64,000 bases of DNA from Vigna angularis (lineage: Eukaryota > Streptophyta > Magnoliopsida > Fabales > Fabaceae). The position numbers and the translations under genes are program-made. Shown in pieces: positions 49,241 to 64,000 of the stretch. Numbering within the stretch: the first letter of the stretch is position 1; each line of letters opens with the position of its first letter. The notes beneath the pieces were generated by a model. That model was not told the DNA's origin. It saw only the letters and a program-made list of their open reading frames with translations, and did no database searches. Location: positions 4,622,501 through 4,686,500 of the forward strand of contig NC_068980.1 in assembly GCF_016808095.1 (NCBI RefSeq), written 5' to 3'.

Positions 49241-52200
49241 TACACTATTGAAATTGTCACCATTAGTTGGTCCATTTTTTCACCTATATAAATATTTTAT
49301 CATTTGATTTTGTTATTAATGGAAGGAAGTAGTTGTTACTTTTGTTTTTTCATCTCTAACTTATTGATTAACTTGCATATCCTCTGTTCCATCTTTTCCA
49401 ACTCATTATTTAACATGTTCTTAAATGTAAAAGCAACAAGTTAATTAGGAAGTTGAATGATATTGAATTGAAAAGAAAAATGAGTTAATTGATGAGTTAA
49501 AAACAAAAAAATGAAATAATTAATAAGAGTGTGAAAATGAGTCAATTTGACTAATTTGGTTAACCACAAATTGAACTATAAATGAATCAACTCAACATTA
49601 TTATTTTTTAGTGCGCTAGAAATTTTGTAACTGAATTTGACCAATCATGAATTGATGGATCTACTCATTTGAAAATGTTAAGTTTTTTCAAATTATTTTA
49701 TATATTTATTACAGTACAATAAAAAGTAATTAATTTAACTTATTTTTTCTATATAAATACAAAAAAATTGAATAATATTATAGGTTTTAAAAAAGTCAAT
49801 TTATCAACTTACATAGTTAGAAATAGTAAATAATCATAATAAAAATATAAAAAAAATTATTGTTTTATGGATTATTATTCAACTTGGTACTAACTTCTTT
49901 AACTCATGGGTAAATTAATTGAGTTCAATTTGATTCATATATAAAAAAAGTTGAATTATTTTAATCAACTAAGTTCAATCCTATTATAAATTTGATTGGC
50001 TCACAAATTTAAACTTAGTCTAACACCTTTAATAACAATCACATCATGTTAACAACAAAAAAATAAAATAAAAAAATACTTAAATCAAAATAAAAAATAT
50101 TTTGAACACATCAATAAAACAATTTCCCCAATAAAAATCTACTGAAAAAACTCAAATTTACAAAAAAATAAAACCCAATTGAAATATAAATTCACTTGTT
50201 TCCCTCTCTACCGTTATACTTAGAGTAGACTTTTGCAATCTTAGTCAAAGATCATCATTTAAAAATAAATTAAATCTACAATGGAATTAGTGAAAATGAT
50301 GACAAGGGGCGGTACTGCCACAAATGTGAAAAGAATATGGTGTATGGATATTATTAACCTAGTCAAACTAAGTTTCGCTCATTAAATTCTATTTCTTTAT
50401 ATTGTTAAACTAATTAATGTGGTCAGACGACAATTCTTTACCTAATTATTCTCATGCAGCACTCAAATTTATTTATTTTGAAAAAAATATCCACAATGAC
50501 AGAGTTTTGTTTGAAAATACAACTTTGTAGGGGAAGTCGCATTCTCTTTCTTGACTTTAAAAATAACACTTTTAAAATTCATTCACCAACCAAATCACTA
50601 TTTTCTCCTCTCTTTTATTCACCACAACATCATATGAATTTTCGACTTTACTTCTTTTGAAAATAAAACTAAAATCATTAAATTAAATCCAAGTTCAAAC
50701 ATGTCTTCTATTTGTGTATGTGAAGTAGAGAACTGGCTTATGTTTCCAATACATTCGTTTTTGTTTCATTTATAACAAGACAGGTTTAGTTATCTAAAAC
50801 ATTTTAAGAAAATTTGTTAACTAATTTACCTATACCGATATATAAAAAATATTTATTATACATGTACATAATATTGAACTAAAATATCAGTTTTTTACTT
50901 TTATCTTTTAAATAATCGTTAATTTAAATTTTATTATTTTTTAAAGTAAAATAATTATTTTATCATTTTATTCTATTTAATTATTAATTATTTAAATTTA
51001 GTAATTTTTTAAAAATTAAATTAATTAATTAATCATAATAAAAAGAGGACCACATATGTAATAATGCACGTGTTTCCTTTGAATTACTAGAGAACGGATT
51101 TAATTGGACGTAATTTAGTCGTTATTTAGAACTTTAACGATAAAATGGTTTATTGAATAACATTAATTGATAAAATGTAAACTTATTTATATTTAAATTA
51201 TATGACTGGTGTGTAATATAGTTTTGTAGGACGTTATTCTTAGTAATTTCTAATTCAACAATTAAAATTTTCATTTCATTATCAGCTATTTTAACAATTA
51301 CGATGGTTATTGATCAAAAGACATACTCCTATTCTCACTCAATTATAATGGTAGAATCTAACTTATGATATTATCACATGAAATATATTCAAGATAACTA
51401 AAAAATGACTACTCAATTATAACTTAAACTCAGTTAATATTACAAAAATTACAATTTTACTTCTTATCTTGATATTTGTTTTCTCTTTAAGGAATTTACA
51501 ACTTAGATGAGTAGATAACATTAAAAGAACTATTACATCACTTTAAAAATGGAAACTCTAGTCATAGAACACACACAAAGAAAATAATGAAACTCAAAAT
51601 TAAAAACTTCACCTACATCCGATGTTCATTGCATGCAAGTTGTGAAAAATAAAATGGAAAGAGAGAAACTTAAACAAATTACGATTAATAATTTATGTTA
51701 TGTCATAATTGTTGGGAACTTTGAATTCAAAAGGGTTTATCGCACAAGAGGGAACAAAACTTGAATTTGTTATTGTTGGTCTCCTTGTTATTCGCAGCCT
51801 TAGCCTTTTTTATAAACACATAGCCATAATTTATTTATTTATTTTTGTTTCTGCAACAACTTGTGTGTGTCTAAGTCCAACCTCTCTTTCTCTTTTATTT
51901 GTTAATCACTAATATTAGTACACGTGCAACAGATGCGATTTATTAAATATGTTGGGTTAATATGATAACTTTTATTGAAAGAAAATTCAACTATCCAATT
52001 TCATCACTGTGAAACTAAGCACCCACGCTGTAAATGTTATACGTAATGTATAATCTAATGTTAAAAACAATTGTTACGTTATCATGTTAAAGAGTAAGTA
52101 GATCATATATCAACAAAATGAAATATAATAATTATGTGTAATGTATGAGTTTACGAATTTTTGGTGTGTTAATGTGGGATGAATTGGATGAGATGTTTTA

Positions 52201-52748
52201 TTTGTTTATTAGTTTATTTTTATGTTGTTTTTTAGTTTTGTTGTTTTCTTTTTCTTAATTATTTTAATAATATAAGTAGGTGAAGGTACAAGTTTGGAGA
52301 TATCTCAAGAGAGATGATATTACAATTGTTTAGTTATAAGAGTTGAAAAATTGGTTTAGTTTCATTTTTTTGAAAAATTTGGTTCTCTTTTATGGTACTT
52401 ATAGTTCTTGATAAGACTAATATAGTTATATATATATATTTTAGTCCTCCTACTTCATGATTATTATATATATAATATTTTATTTAATAATTTTATATTA
52501 TTAAATGAGACGTTATTTTTACACTTTATTTTGTTAAATCAAATTAAATTTCTAATTATCAATTAGTCATTTGTTAGTATTTTTTATTAATCTCAATTAC
52601 TGCCCAGTTAAGAAGAAATGCCTTTTTCTTCTCTCATATTTTATCCATGGAAAAAATTAAAGACGAAGGAAAATTTTTAAATATAAATTTAAATAAAAAT
52701 ATTTATTCTTTTAATTAAAAAAAGTATAAAGAAAGAAACTCGTGCGTG

Positions 52749-52749
<1 letters not shown>
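49241..52749. other. AT-rich intergenic DNA, no gene seen
   Basis: Short open frames at 50454-50660 and 51709-51912 show no domain, no conserved neighbours and no splice logic. No RNA gene was recognised. Confidence 0.5.

Positions 52750-52788
<39 letters not shown>
52750..52788. repeat. (TA)n microsatellite, about 39 bp
   Basis: A TA run just before LTR copy E. Confidence 0.95.
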
Positions 52789-52791
<3 letters not shown>

Positions 52792-52839
52792 AAGATAAAT
52801 ATAAGTCAAACACATGTTAATAATTTTTTTTGTGTGTAA

Positions 52840-55160
52840 AAACTAAAAAAAATAGTATTTTAGAAGTAACAGTGGTTTAAAAATAGTGAGATTTGATTAT
52901 TTTAATATTAAATGTTTTTAATATAGATAGTTTTGTTTTAAATGAATTTCATTATTTTAAAACACATTATTTATAAAATCACTTTTTTATAGTTTTCTAA
53001 CTTCTCTCTACGAGTTCTTCTCCTGCATTCATATATTTGAATATCAGAGACCGTCTGAGTGATCACAACAGCGAGATTTTTAAGTCTATCTGATCAGTTC
53101 CTCCAAAAGAGCAAGTTAGTTTTTATTATTTTTCTTTGGTTTATCTTTTTTCTTTTGCATGCGAACCTTAATGTTTTTGCATGCGAAGTTTGAGTCTTAT
53201 ATAAGACTCTCTGTTGATCAATAGTTCTAATAACTATCCTGATCATGTTTCCATTGTTAGTAGGTGCGTATAATGTCTTTTGATCTATATGAGATGTTTG
53301 GAGTTCTATACAGTCATGCAATCGTTTAATAGGTAAGGGAAGCTAATTACCTTTTTTGACATTGACAATGTTTAAATTAACTGTGTTACATGATTGAGTT
53401 GGTTTGAAAATTATGAATCAGTATATAGAATGGTTGAATGTGAGCTTACTCGAATATATATATTTTTGTAGCCTAATTTCATGAATTTAGAGTGAATATG
53501 TGTTGTTTGATATTTGAAGAGTCTTGCTATGAGTGCTTGTTCAATATTGTCTATTTGATCACTTGAGTTGATATATTTAAAATTATAATTTGGTTGGAAT
53601 CTAATGTTGCATCTTGTTGTGGTCAATAGGTAGAGTTTTGTGTTGATTTTTAATCTAAAATGAGGGTTTTTACAGGTGGAAATATTAAAGAGTTAATTTG
53701 GAAAGAAGCTGAATGTTTGGGGTTTGTGTTTTGAGTCACTTAATTCTCTAAAATTCTGGTTTGTAACATGTAGAAATTGAGTCATGAGCTTTTAAGTGGA
53801 TGGTTTGATTTGGTGTATCTTATTCCTGACCAAATAAGCAATTTGGTATTTAATTTTAGTTTTAAACATGTTTTTGAATCAATTATATAGTTGGTCATTT
53901 TGATAGGTCTCGGGTGCAACCAAATCAAAAAATCACACTTGGGACTGAATAATCTATTATCTTATTTGATAATAAATTATTTTACCGAGAATTACATCTT
54001 TGCTTAAAAAATATATAGAATAATTGACTATCAAGCGAGATAATTAATTATCTCATAAGAAAGTCATCATTGCCTAAAATCTCTCTAGAATAATTGATTA
54101 TCAGGTGATACAAACGATTATCTCAAAAGATTTTCGTTGAGTGAGTAGTATAGCTCACTAGGCACCTTGTTTATGGTATTTTAAGTTGTTTTCTTGGTTT
54201 TAATTCAATGATTTGGTTTTAATTTGAGCATTATGATGTTATGCACAATATGTAGTAAATTACGAAAGTCCTGTGAATGGAAATTGTATAATTGCTTGTT
54301 TGAGTGGATTGATTATTTTGATATGATGTATATTTGTTGATGTTTATAAATATGTTCATGACATATGATAATGAATGCTATATATATGAGTTTGATTTAA
54401 AGTGGATATGAAAATATTTGTGAGTATGAAATTGTATATGATACTATAGGATTTTCAAGGATAAATCCTTAAGATAATCGTGTATAGTGTATGTATTGAT
54501 ATAAAATGCTAGTGATTAAGGATTATTCTGATGCTTTCAATAACTTACAAATCTCAATAGGAAAAAGATATTTAGGTCGTGAAGAGTAACAAAAAGTCTT
54601 TAGTCTGTGATAGTCATTTATTGGCCATAGATGTTTGACGAATTAACCTCAGAATGCGGTAGTTAATGTGGATGAATTGTTGTTGTTGTTGCACCACCTC
54701 TGAGTGCAAGCCCCTATAGTTCAATATTAATACATGTATCCAGATGATCAACTCTAGAGGGAAGAATTGCATAACTTAGGATTGATTATTTTATTTGTGC
54801 TATATGTCTAATTCTATAAACATGATATATGATTGTGTTTTGTACATTAAATTACCTTTTCCCCGTTGTTTGACCATTTTTTTTCTTCTCTTTTGCAATT
54901 ATTACCTTAACCGTAAGAGCTTAGGGACTGTCTCTAGTGAGCACATGATGGGAAAAGATGAAGTTAATGTATAAAGTAGGATGTTAAGTTTTAATTTCAT
55001 TTGTTTTTGAAATATCTATTACACTCTTAGTCTAGTGTAATATCTCATAGTTGTGTAGAATCTGTATATGTTTTACTATTATAAATTATTTATAAATATT
55101 GTAATAACATCTTATAAAATTTATTTAAGTTAACTGATTTATAATATTGAAGGTGTAACA
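52840..55160 (+). mobile_element. LTR, copy E, with ATAATTGATTATC motifs
   Basis: Its 5' part matches copy B (19220-19520). The central part matches copy F in reverse. The core block is at about 54520-54730 ('gttgacgaattaacctc', 'caccacctctgagtgcaa'), and it ends GGTGTAACA at 55160. The left boundary is approximate and there is no internal coding. Confidence 0.55.
53945..54130 (+). repeat. reiterated ATAATTGATTATC motif
   Basis: Near-palindromes of the form AATAATYNAYTATC...GATAATNNATTAT recur at about 53950, 54019 and 54089, a spacing near 70 bases. The reverse copy F carries the cleaner form ATAATCGATTAT at 29653, 29706 and 29724. Confidence 0.7.
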
Positions 55161-58100
55161 TAATTCCATTGTAGTTGAAATGGTATAAAAGTTGGGAGGT
55201 TGTAATCTAACCTTTTATTCTATTTAACAAGTCTTTTATATTATAAAAGATAAACATTTTTTTAAAATAAAAAATTATAATAATTATGTTTTAAAGTGCA
55301 TTGTACGAGCTAACTTTTTATTTTATTTCTCTAAAATTTACAATATAATAAATAAATATTTTGAATGTATAAACCATGTCATACTTACAATTTTCAATAA
55401 ATAAATATTTTTAACACAAATTATATTTTAGCATTATCATAAATTTTTAACTATTAATAATTTATTGTAGAAAAATATTCAAATTTAATTTAGTAATATT
55501 GATAGATTGAAAATAATAAGAGGTTAAGAAAATATATTCTAAAGTCATTTTCTTTGAAAAAAATAATCTTATTTAATTATAGCTCCTAAAAAATCTCACT
55601 GAAAACTATTTAAAGGGTTATAATTTAAATTTTAATATGTATCTTTAACTACATAAAATTATATTTTTAATTTATACTAATTTGAATATAAAATTATTTA
55701 AACTAATGACTGTCTTTAAGAAAAAATTATACTTAAATTAGAAACGAGAAAAAAATTACAGACTCGTGTAACTGGAAAATAAAAATATTACATATATAAA
55801 TAACTAAACTGAATTAGAGAATTTATGAGTTGTTATAGTATTTTTTTTCATTGATAACACTTTTAAATGTTTTTATTAAGATCTTATTTCTTAAAACTTA
55901 CCTTCTTTTATCAACTTTGATAAATTAAATTAATCATTTTTTAAAATTACCAATATGCTAGAAATAGTTTATATAACAAAATATTATTATATGTTAACGC
56001 CATTTATTATTACAGCACATTTTATATATTTAAAATATTTATTTATTGTATGAAATAAATATTTATTCATTATATCGCAAAATTTGAAATATTAACATAT
56101 AAATAGAATAAAAAATATAAAATAGTTGAGTTAGATTTTGTTGTTGCAAGTATAGTTGAAATAGACGATAAAAAAAATATTGAAAGTTTGTAAACAAGAA
56201 AGTGATGCTATTTTCAAAATTATGAATTTCAGCGTTGCATTCTTTTACGAGAATACTGGTAACAACATTGCTATATTATGGTGTGAAACAAGCATGATGC
56301 ATCCATACATGACCATACATCCAATGAGGTATGATTAAGCTTTCTCCTTCTTACTTATCATCGCACTTAACATCAAGAAGATCACTGCATCGGTTGACAC
56401 GTGTCTCCTTTGACTGGCATTGATGATTTAAAAGGTGAGTGTCTATTATTTTATTTTTAAGCAATGAAACGTGTTTTTCATTTTATATTTTTAGTGGCAT
56501 AACTGTATTATTTTTGTACGATTGATTATGAATGCAAAAACTATACTCTAGTGATGCTTAATGTTCTAATAATGTGGGGTTATTGACGAAATGTTGAATT
56601 ATAATTTAATAAAATGTTGAATTATGATTTTTCTTCTCTCCGTATTGAAAGAATATAATTTAAATGTTTTGGATTTATTTACATTTTCAGTTTGTTAACT
56701 AAAAAATATTAGCGTCGAATTTTCAAAAAAAAAAATAGTGTCGAATGGTTTAAACATTTTCATCTTAGATTTTTTTATATAAAGTATTGTCAGCTAGTGA
56801 GTCCGTTTGATATATAAATGGAAATTGTAATGTACATTTTAAATAAATATCAAAATTATAGGCATATTTGAAATAGACATATGTATACTTATCATATTTA
56901 ATAATGTATAAATCATAAATCTTTGATATTACAGCATTTTAGAAATCAATTATGAAAAGGAAAGATTCAAAATAAGTATAGCACATTTTCACGATCTTGA
57001 CATTCTAAAGTTTAATCAGATGCTAAAAGTAGAGTGCTTTTTTTGGCCATATATTTTGTTTATGGGTTTTCCTATAAATAGTAATAAGAATATTCGTTAA
57101 TATTTTTTTCCATTAAAATCCTTGTTAAAAATAAATCGAAAATCACAATTAAGATGTTTTAATAATATTTTTAATAACAACATTTCTATTTTAATTTTCT
57201 AACGAAAAATAGACTCTGTTTGCCTTGCTTGTAAATACATAGATCTTAGGATCACTTTGAGGTTAGTTCTTTACAAAACTTATTTTCCGTTTACACCAAG
57301 GCGTGTTGGTTATTTTCATTAATAAATACTTTCTATTTTTACAAGACTCAATTAACTGATTATTTCTAATTATTATTAGTGTTAACTAAACGTACTTTAT
57401 TATTTATTTTTAAATAGCTTTAATAGCTTAAATTCTTTTAATTTTTTTAATTCATTTAATTTTCTCATTATTAACATATTTACTGTCTTAATTTTTATAT
57501 ATTATATTTATGAGTAGTCAAAGTAAGAATACACATAAAAATTCAATTAATCTCCTCTCTCTTCAGTCTTGGATTTTTGTATGTATTTTTTTTAAGTTTC
57601 CTACTTTCTCTTTATTTTTTCAAGAATTTTACTCTTTGGTAACTTCTGAGTTTGGATTATTTCATGCAAACATAAATTAAATGGGAATAAGTGTTTTGCT
57701 ATTTTTATTTGTACTTATGTTAGACATTGATGTTGGTTTTGAATATGTAGTCATTATTGATTGAGTTAAAGTTTTGCTATTTTTAGTGAAGTTTTTGAAC
57801 ATCTTCGAAATTTTGGTGATGTTAAACTCTTGTTGAGTCAAATCAAAATTTTATGTGCATATCACTTTTTTTTCTTAAATTTGGCTATATTAAACTTAAT
57901 ATTAAACTTAGACTGAAATTGAGAATTGAGGAAGTAAAGAGTTGGTGCATATATGAGAGTAATTTTAAATGTTGAATTAAATGAAATTTCAGATGTATTA
58001 AGAAGTTGTTGATTAGACTTGTGGTTATCTAGTTGTATTGTAAATTGAATACATTTTAGGTTGTCAATTATTCGATTCTATTGTCGTCTAAAGTTTGTTT

Positions 58101-58369
58101 GGACAGTACCTGCAAAATACATTTTAATATTCAAGTTAATAAATGAAAGTTTGATTAACATTAATACACTAAATATTTTGATTATAAATTATATTTTTAA
58201 GTAATACATGTTTAGATAATATGACAACGTTTGAAGTTTATCTACTTGGTTCTATTAAGTAACTTTAAATTGATTTGGATTTAACTTTAATTACACTTTA
58301 AGCTCTTATTTAAGTAAGTGTAAGTTGTGATTGTTTAAAAAATACATAAAGTTTAACAACTTTTAAACT
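55161..58369. other. AT-rich intergenic DNA, no gene seen
   Basis: No gene was seen. A less AT-rich patch at 56220-56420 (with CACGTGTC at about 56399, an ABRE-like core) could be a relic promoter, but no gene follows. Confidence 0.45.
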
Positions 58370-58580
58370 TAAATTGAGAAGACGCTGTTAAGAACGGTGT
58401 TACGTGGCATGCTGACAATGTCTTTTTAAATGATGTGGCATTAAAAACGGGTCTCAATTGTATTTATTTTATTTCTGAATTAAAAAATGACTTTACACGT
58501 TTTTAATACCACATCATTTAAAAAGACACTCTTAGCATGCCACGTAATACCCTTCTTAACGACGTCTTCTCAATTTGACG
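58370..58580. repeat. inverted repeat/hairpin, arms ~85 bp
   Basis: The left arm (about 58374-58460) and right arm (about 58493-58577) are inverse copies with only scattered differences. They share TTGAGAAGACG, TTACGTGGCATGCT, GTCTTTTTAAATGATGTGG and ATTAAAAACG, around a loop of about 35 bases. This is MITE-like, probably the terminal part of a Mutator-type element. No gene lies inside. Confidence 0.85.
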
Positions 58581-60515
<1,935 letters not shown>

Positions 60516-63245
60516 ATGTTTTGGAAGCTTGCATCTCTCTCTGCTTCCTCCCCCGTGAGTTTCCACTTTAATCGCGCCAATTCCTCCGCATTTAAACTAA
60601 GTTTCAATTATTCTCTCTCTCCCTCCATAATTTAAGCCTCACTTACTTTCATTTCACCATTCCAATGTCATCTTTTTTCCATTACTTTATCTTTCTAATT
60701 ACAAATTAACTAATCCTTATTTCACTATGCTACTCATTAATTCCATTTTCCGGATCGACCTTCGCTGTTCTCGCTTTCAGCTCTTTTTAATTTATTACAT
60801 ACAGCAGCTTGTAGCAAACTCGTTGCTTGTTTTTCACTTAATTTTTTTCAATCTGCTATTTGTTTATTGAATCTACTTCAGTGGTTCACTTTATTAGGAG
60901 GATCTCAATCAGAGACTGTTGATTTGTTTTACCATGCTAATTAATATATGTATTTTTTTTTTACTAGAATTAGTTCTTGGTATTTTTTTTTCAGCTGCGG
61001 GTGTTTTTAATTTGAAGTCTGTCTGCTGTAGGGTGTTATTATGCGCATGTTAATCAATGGAAAACACTCGAGCTTTAGTTATAGCAAATACAAGTTAGCG
61101 TGAATTTGTGAAAAAGAGGCCACGTGATTCTTCGAAAAAAATTCCCCTTATCTTTTTGATAGATTTGAATTCAAAGTGTCTATCAGTTTATGGCAACTTG
61201 CTTTACTGTTGAGATGCAGTGTTTTTTTCACAATTCCGTATAACGATGCACGCTTACACTATGATTGAATGCCATGCTTGATGGCTGAAAGTTTTAAGAG
61301 GACAACTGAATTGACAACTAAAGTCTTCAAGTAGCTTAAAACATGCATACTTATTTTCTCGCTCTCTATGTGCCTATTTGTTGCTGTTGAAGTTCATTTA
61401 TATTGATGGTGTTACGCAGGTGGAGGCAATATTAGACAAGGATAATTTCACTTTGGAAGAGCTTCTGGATGAAGAGGAAGTGATCCAAGAATGCAAGGCC
61501 TTAAACAGTCGCCTTATCAACTTGTATGTGTCTGTTTAATTTGAGTCCATTCAATATTTTCGTTGTGTGTGTGTTGTCCAATTTCTATTTTTGGTGAATA
61601 TACATAAAGGACAGGCTGGAAAGGCAATTACATGTCGTTTCAACAAAATATAATTGATAATTTGTCCTTTTTCCCATTTTAGTTTGAGAGATCAGACCCA
61701 GGTTGAGCAATTGTTACGGTACATTATTGAAGAAGCACCCGAAGATGCTGAAAATAAACGAGCCTTCAAGTATGCAGTTTATTGAAAATTTGTTGCAAAA
61801 GAACTTTTTTAATGTTTCAACTTCCTTGAAACCATCTCTGTTTGTATGTTTGTAATTTAGGTTTCCATTCATTGCCTGCGAGATTTTTACATGTGAAATT
61901 GATGTCATTTTGAAGACCTTGGTTGATGACGAAGAGGTCTACACTTCACCTAGTTTGTGAACTTATTTTTAGCTTCAAGTCATGTCTCTTTATTGATTTC
62001 CTCTTCACATTATTGTAATTTCAGCTGATGAACTTATTATTCTCCTTTTTGGAGCCTAATCGCTCACATAGTGCCTTGTTAGCAGGCTACTTTAGTAAGG
62101 TATATATTAAGATAAAATTTAAAGTTTTGTTTGCATGACCTTTTTGTCAATGTGGCCTATCTGACATGCATGATACTGATTTCTATGCCATTTTACAGGT
62201 TGTTGTTTGCCTAATGATTCGAAAGACAGTTCCACTGATGAATTATGTTCAAGTAAGTAAAACATTGTGCTTTTTCAGTACAGTGGTAGTTTGCTTATTC
62301 AATTTTATGGAGGATTAAAAAGCTTGATTGATTTTACATTAAATCCCTTTTATCTCTGCAACCTTTATATGAAACAGTTTCTAGTCTATTGTTTGGTGTG
62401 CATATTGCATACTATAGTCTCCTTGTGAAATCATTCATTCTTGATTCAACATAATTTCTACAGGTCCATCAGAATGTTTTCCGTCAACTGGTTGATTTGA
62501 TAGGAATTACATCCATTATGGAGGTAAATTTTTACCACTTTAGTTGTATTTATGACAGTTCTGAGATCTTGCTGATGTGCTAGAATGGATTCTGAGGTAA
62601 GTTCCTTTGACAGGTTTTGGTTCGATTAGTAGGTGCTGATGACCATATGTATCACAATTTTATAGATGTGATGCAATGGTTGGCTGAGAGCAACTTGCTT
62701 GAGATGATTATTGATAAATTGAGTCCATCTGTAAGTAAAACATCTATCCAGGTTTATGTTCCCTTAGCCAGCTTTTACTTGTTTGCTGTGTGATGCTTAT
62801 GCATTTAGCTTTATGCCTTTTCAGACCGTTAAATGAGATTGAATGTAGCCACATACATTCTTTGATTTTTGGGGATTTTATTATCCACAAGCCTGACTGA
62901 TCACTCTAATAATGATTGCTAGTAGTGGTGTTGTATTTGCTCCCAAAGTTTGTTTTCTGGCACAGAGAAGATGTAATTAATTAAAAGCTCAATTTAGTAT
63001 TCAATTTTTGTTTTGATGTTTGAAGTTTTAGGCTTTTTATTACCTTATTTTTTGTTGCAAATTATCTGACAACTTTTGCTCTGCTATTTGAACCAGTGTC
63101 CTCCCGAAGTTCATGCCAATGCTGCTGAAACATTGTGCACAATAACTAGAAATCCCTCATCTACTCTAGCAATTAAACTTTCAAGCCCAAGGTTTGTATT
63201 GCATGATTTTATGATATTTTTCTCTAATATTTGAATGATATAATT

Positions 63246-63285
<40 letters not shown>

Positions 63286-63558
63286 GTTTTGGTCTTTTCG
63301 TCTAGTATGTAATTCCGAAATAATTATTGTATAAATTTTATACTTGCAGTTATGTTGAAAAACTATTGGATCACGCACTGGAAGATTCACAGTCAAAGTC
63401 TAGCCTTGTGAATTCACTTTCAGTGTGTGTTTCTTTGTTGGATCCCAAAAGATCTGCTATATCATCTCCCCTTTTTCATTCCTTTCGAAGTCAACACATG
63501 TATGAGCCACCAATTCCTGTAAACCCAGACACTATTGGTGCAATGCTACCAAAACTTG
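60516..63558 (+). CDS. SAPS-domain (SIT4-associated) PP6 regulatory subunit, 5' part
   Basis: Ten exons in the window encode the first 305 residues: 60516-60554, 61420-61523, 61683-61769, 61861-61936, 62025-62099, 62199-62252, 62464-62523, 62614-62730, 63097-63191, 63350-63558. All donors are GT, all acceptors AG, and all phases agree. The start 'MFWKLASLSASSPVEAILDK' and 'FTLEELLDEEEVIQECKALNSRL' are typical of plant SAPS proteins. Repeated helical segments with 'FLEPNRSHSALLAGYFSKVV' and 'NFIDVMQWLAESNLLEMII' follow. Family knowledge: SAPS proteins are regulatory subunits of PP6-type phosphatases (FyPP in Arabidopsis, acting on PIN auxin carriers among others). The family length is usually some 750-850 aa, so more than half lies beyond the right edge. 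Confidence 0.95.
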
Positions 63559-64000
63559 GTAAGTCCAATTTGTTGTGTTTTTAGCTGTGTTATTGTCATC
63601 ATCTATGATGCATAAATATGATACGTGTGTCGTACACGACACGTATTTGATATGTCAATATTTTAAAAATAATAGGATATGATACGAGATATATACATAT
63701 TGAAAATGTACAAAATTTTGTAAAAACATGATAAATATGTGATTGCTATTATGTGAATTCAAATTAAAATCAAATGTATTGGACATTGTCAAACTAAAAA
63801 ATTATAAATTATTGTCATCACAAAAGTATTACTGCCTAATAGATTATATACTTTTTTGAAGAGTATTGGTAAAATATTTTAAAGTATTGGCTACGGATAC
63901 ATGTCGGACACAATACATGATACAAGTTGAAGTATCAGCGCATCATAGGTCATCATCATGGATTTGGCTTAGTTGTATTGTTATTCTGAATGTTGTGTAA
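63559..64000 (+). other. SAPS intron 10 (partial) with a short repeat cluster
   Basis: The intron begins GTAAGTCC. At 63618-63660 and 63880-63945 it carries GATACGTGT, GTGTCGTACACGACAC and GATACATGTCGGACACAATAC phrases, a degenerate inverted or minisatellite-like sequence. No acceptor is reached before the window ends. Confidence 0.6.

Noticed and set aside
51709..51912. Short hydrophobic open frame as a CASP-like remnant
   Set aside because: It has one or two hydrophobic stretches only and none of the conserved CASP residues.

Overview
The window is plant nuclear DNA. It is AT-rich, with long pure (TA)n tracts, spliced eukaryotic genes and dense transposons. Protein similarity recalled from memory (soybean/Phaseoleae MON1 and DRB2 wording, a legume-type CNL fragment, legume-type LTRs) points to a legume, most likely a Phaseoleae species such as Vigna or Phaseolus. 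The species cannot be fixed without a search.

Four host genes can be modelled exon by exon. (1) MON1/SAND, + strand, 11445-16994: 14 exons, 547 aa, with one GC-AG intron. It encodes the RAB7 activator subunit for late endosome/vacuole fusion. (2) A neprosin-type secreted DUF239 protein, - strand, 26979-29277: 7 exons, 388 aa. (3) DRB2-like double-stranded RNA-binding protein, + strand, 43521-45699: 3 exons, 406 aa. (4) SAPS-domain PP6 regulatory subunit, + strand, from 60516: 10 exons seen, running off the right edge. SAPS, DRB2 and MON1 are close neighbours in Arabidopsis (At2g28360, At2g28380, At2g28390, from memory), so this looks like an ancestral gene block stretched to about 50 kb by repeats. 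The genes have separate cellular jobs and do not form an operon-like unit.

Layout: 1-6374 is AT-rich with LTR fragments, SSRs and a tandem duplication. 6375-11054 is a Mutator-like element with a perfect 9-bp target duplication; a chimeric hAT element sits inside its left terminal repeat and carries an NBS-LRR fragment fused to mitochondrial-looking DNA. 11055-17050 is MON1. 17.0-26.0 kb is AT-rich with two long LTR copies. 27.0-29.4 kb is the neprosin gene. 29.6-31.2 kb is a reverse LTR fragment. 31651-38502 is a hAT element with a perfect 8-bp target duplication, a nearly intact transposase frame (one internal stop) and a nested 2.6-kb solo LTR with its own 5-bp target duplication. 38.5-43.3 kb holds copia remnants and AT-rich repeats. 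43.3-45.9 kb is DRB2. 46-60 kb is gene-empty, with a TRIM-like LTR, another long LTR and a hairpin repeat. 60.4-64 kb is the SAPS gene.

The most unusual material is the chimeric hAT, and the group of LTR-like copies that share one core block but each carry a different reiterated short motif or internal tandem array.
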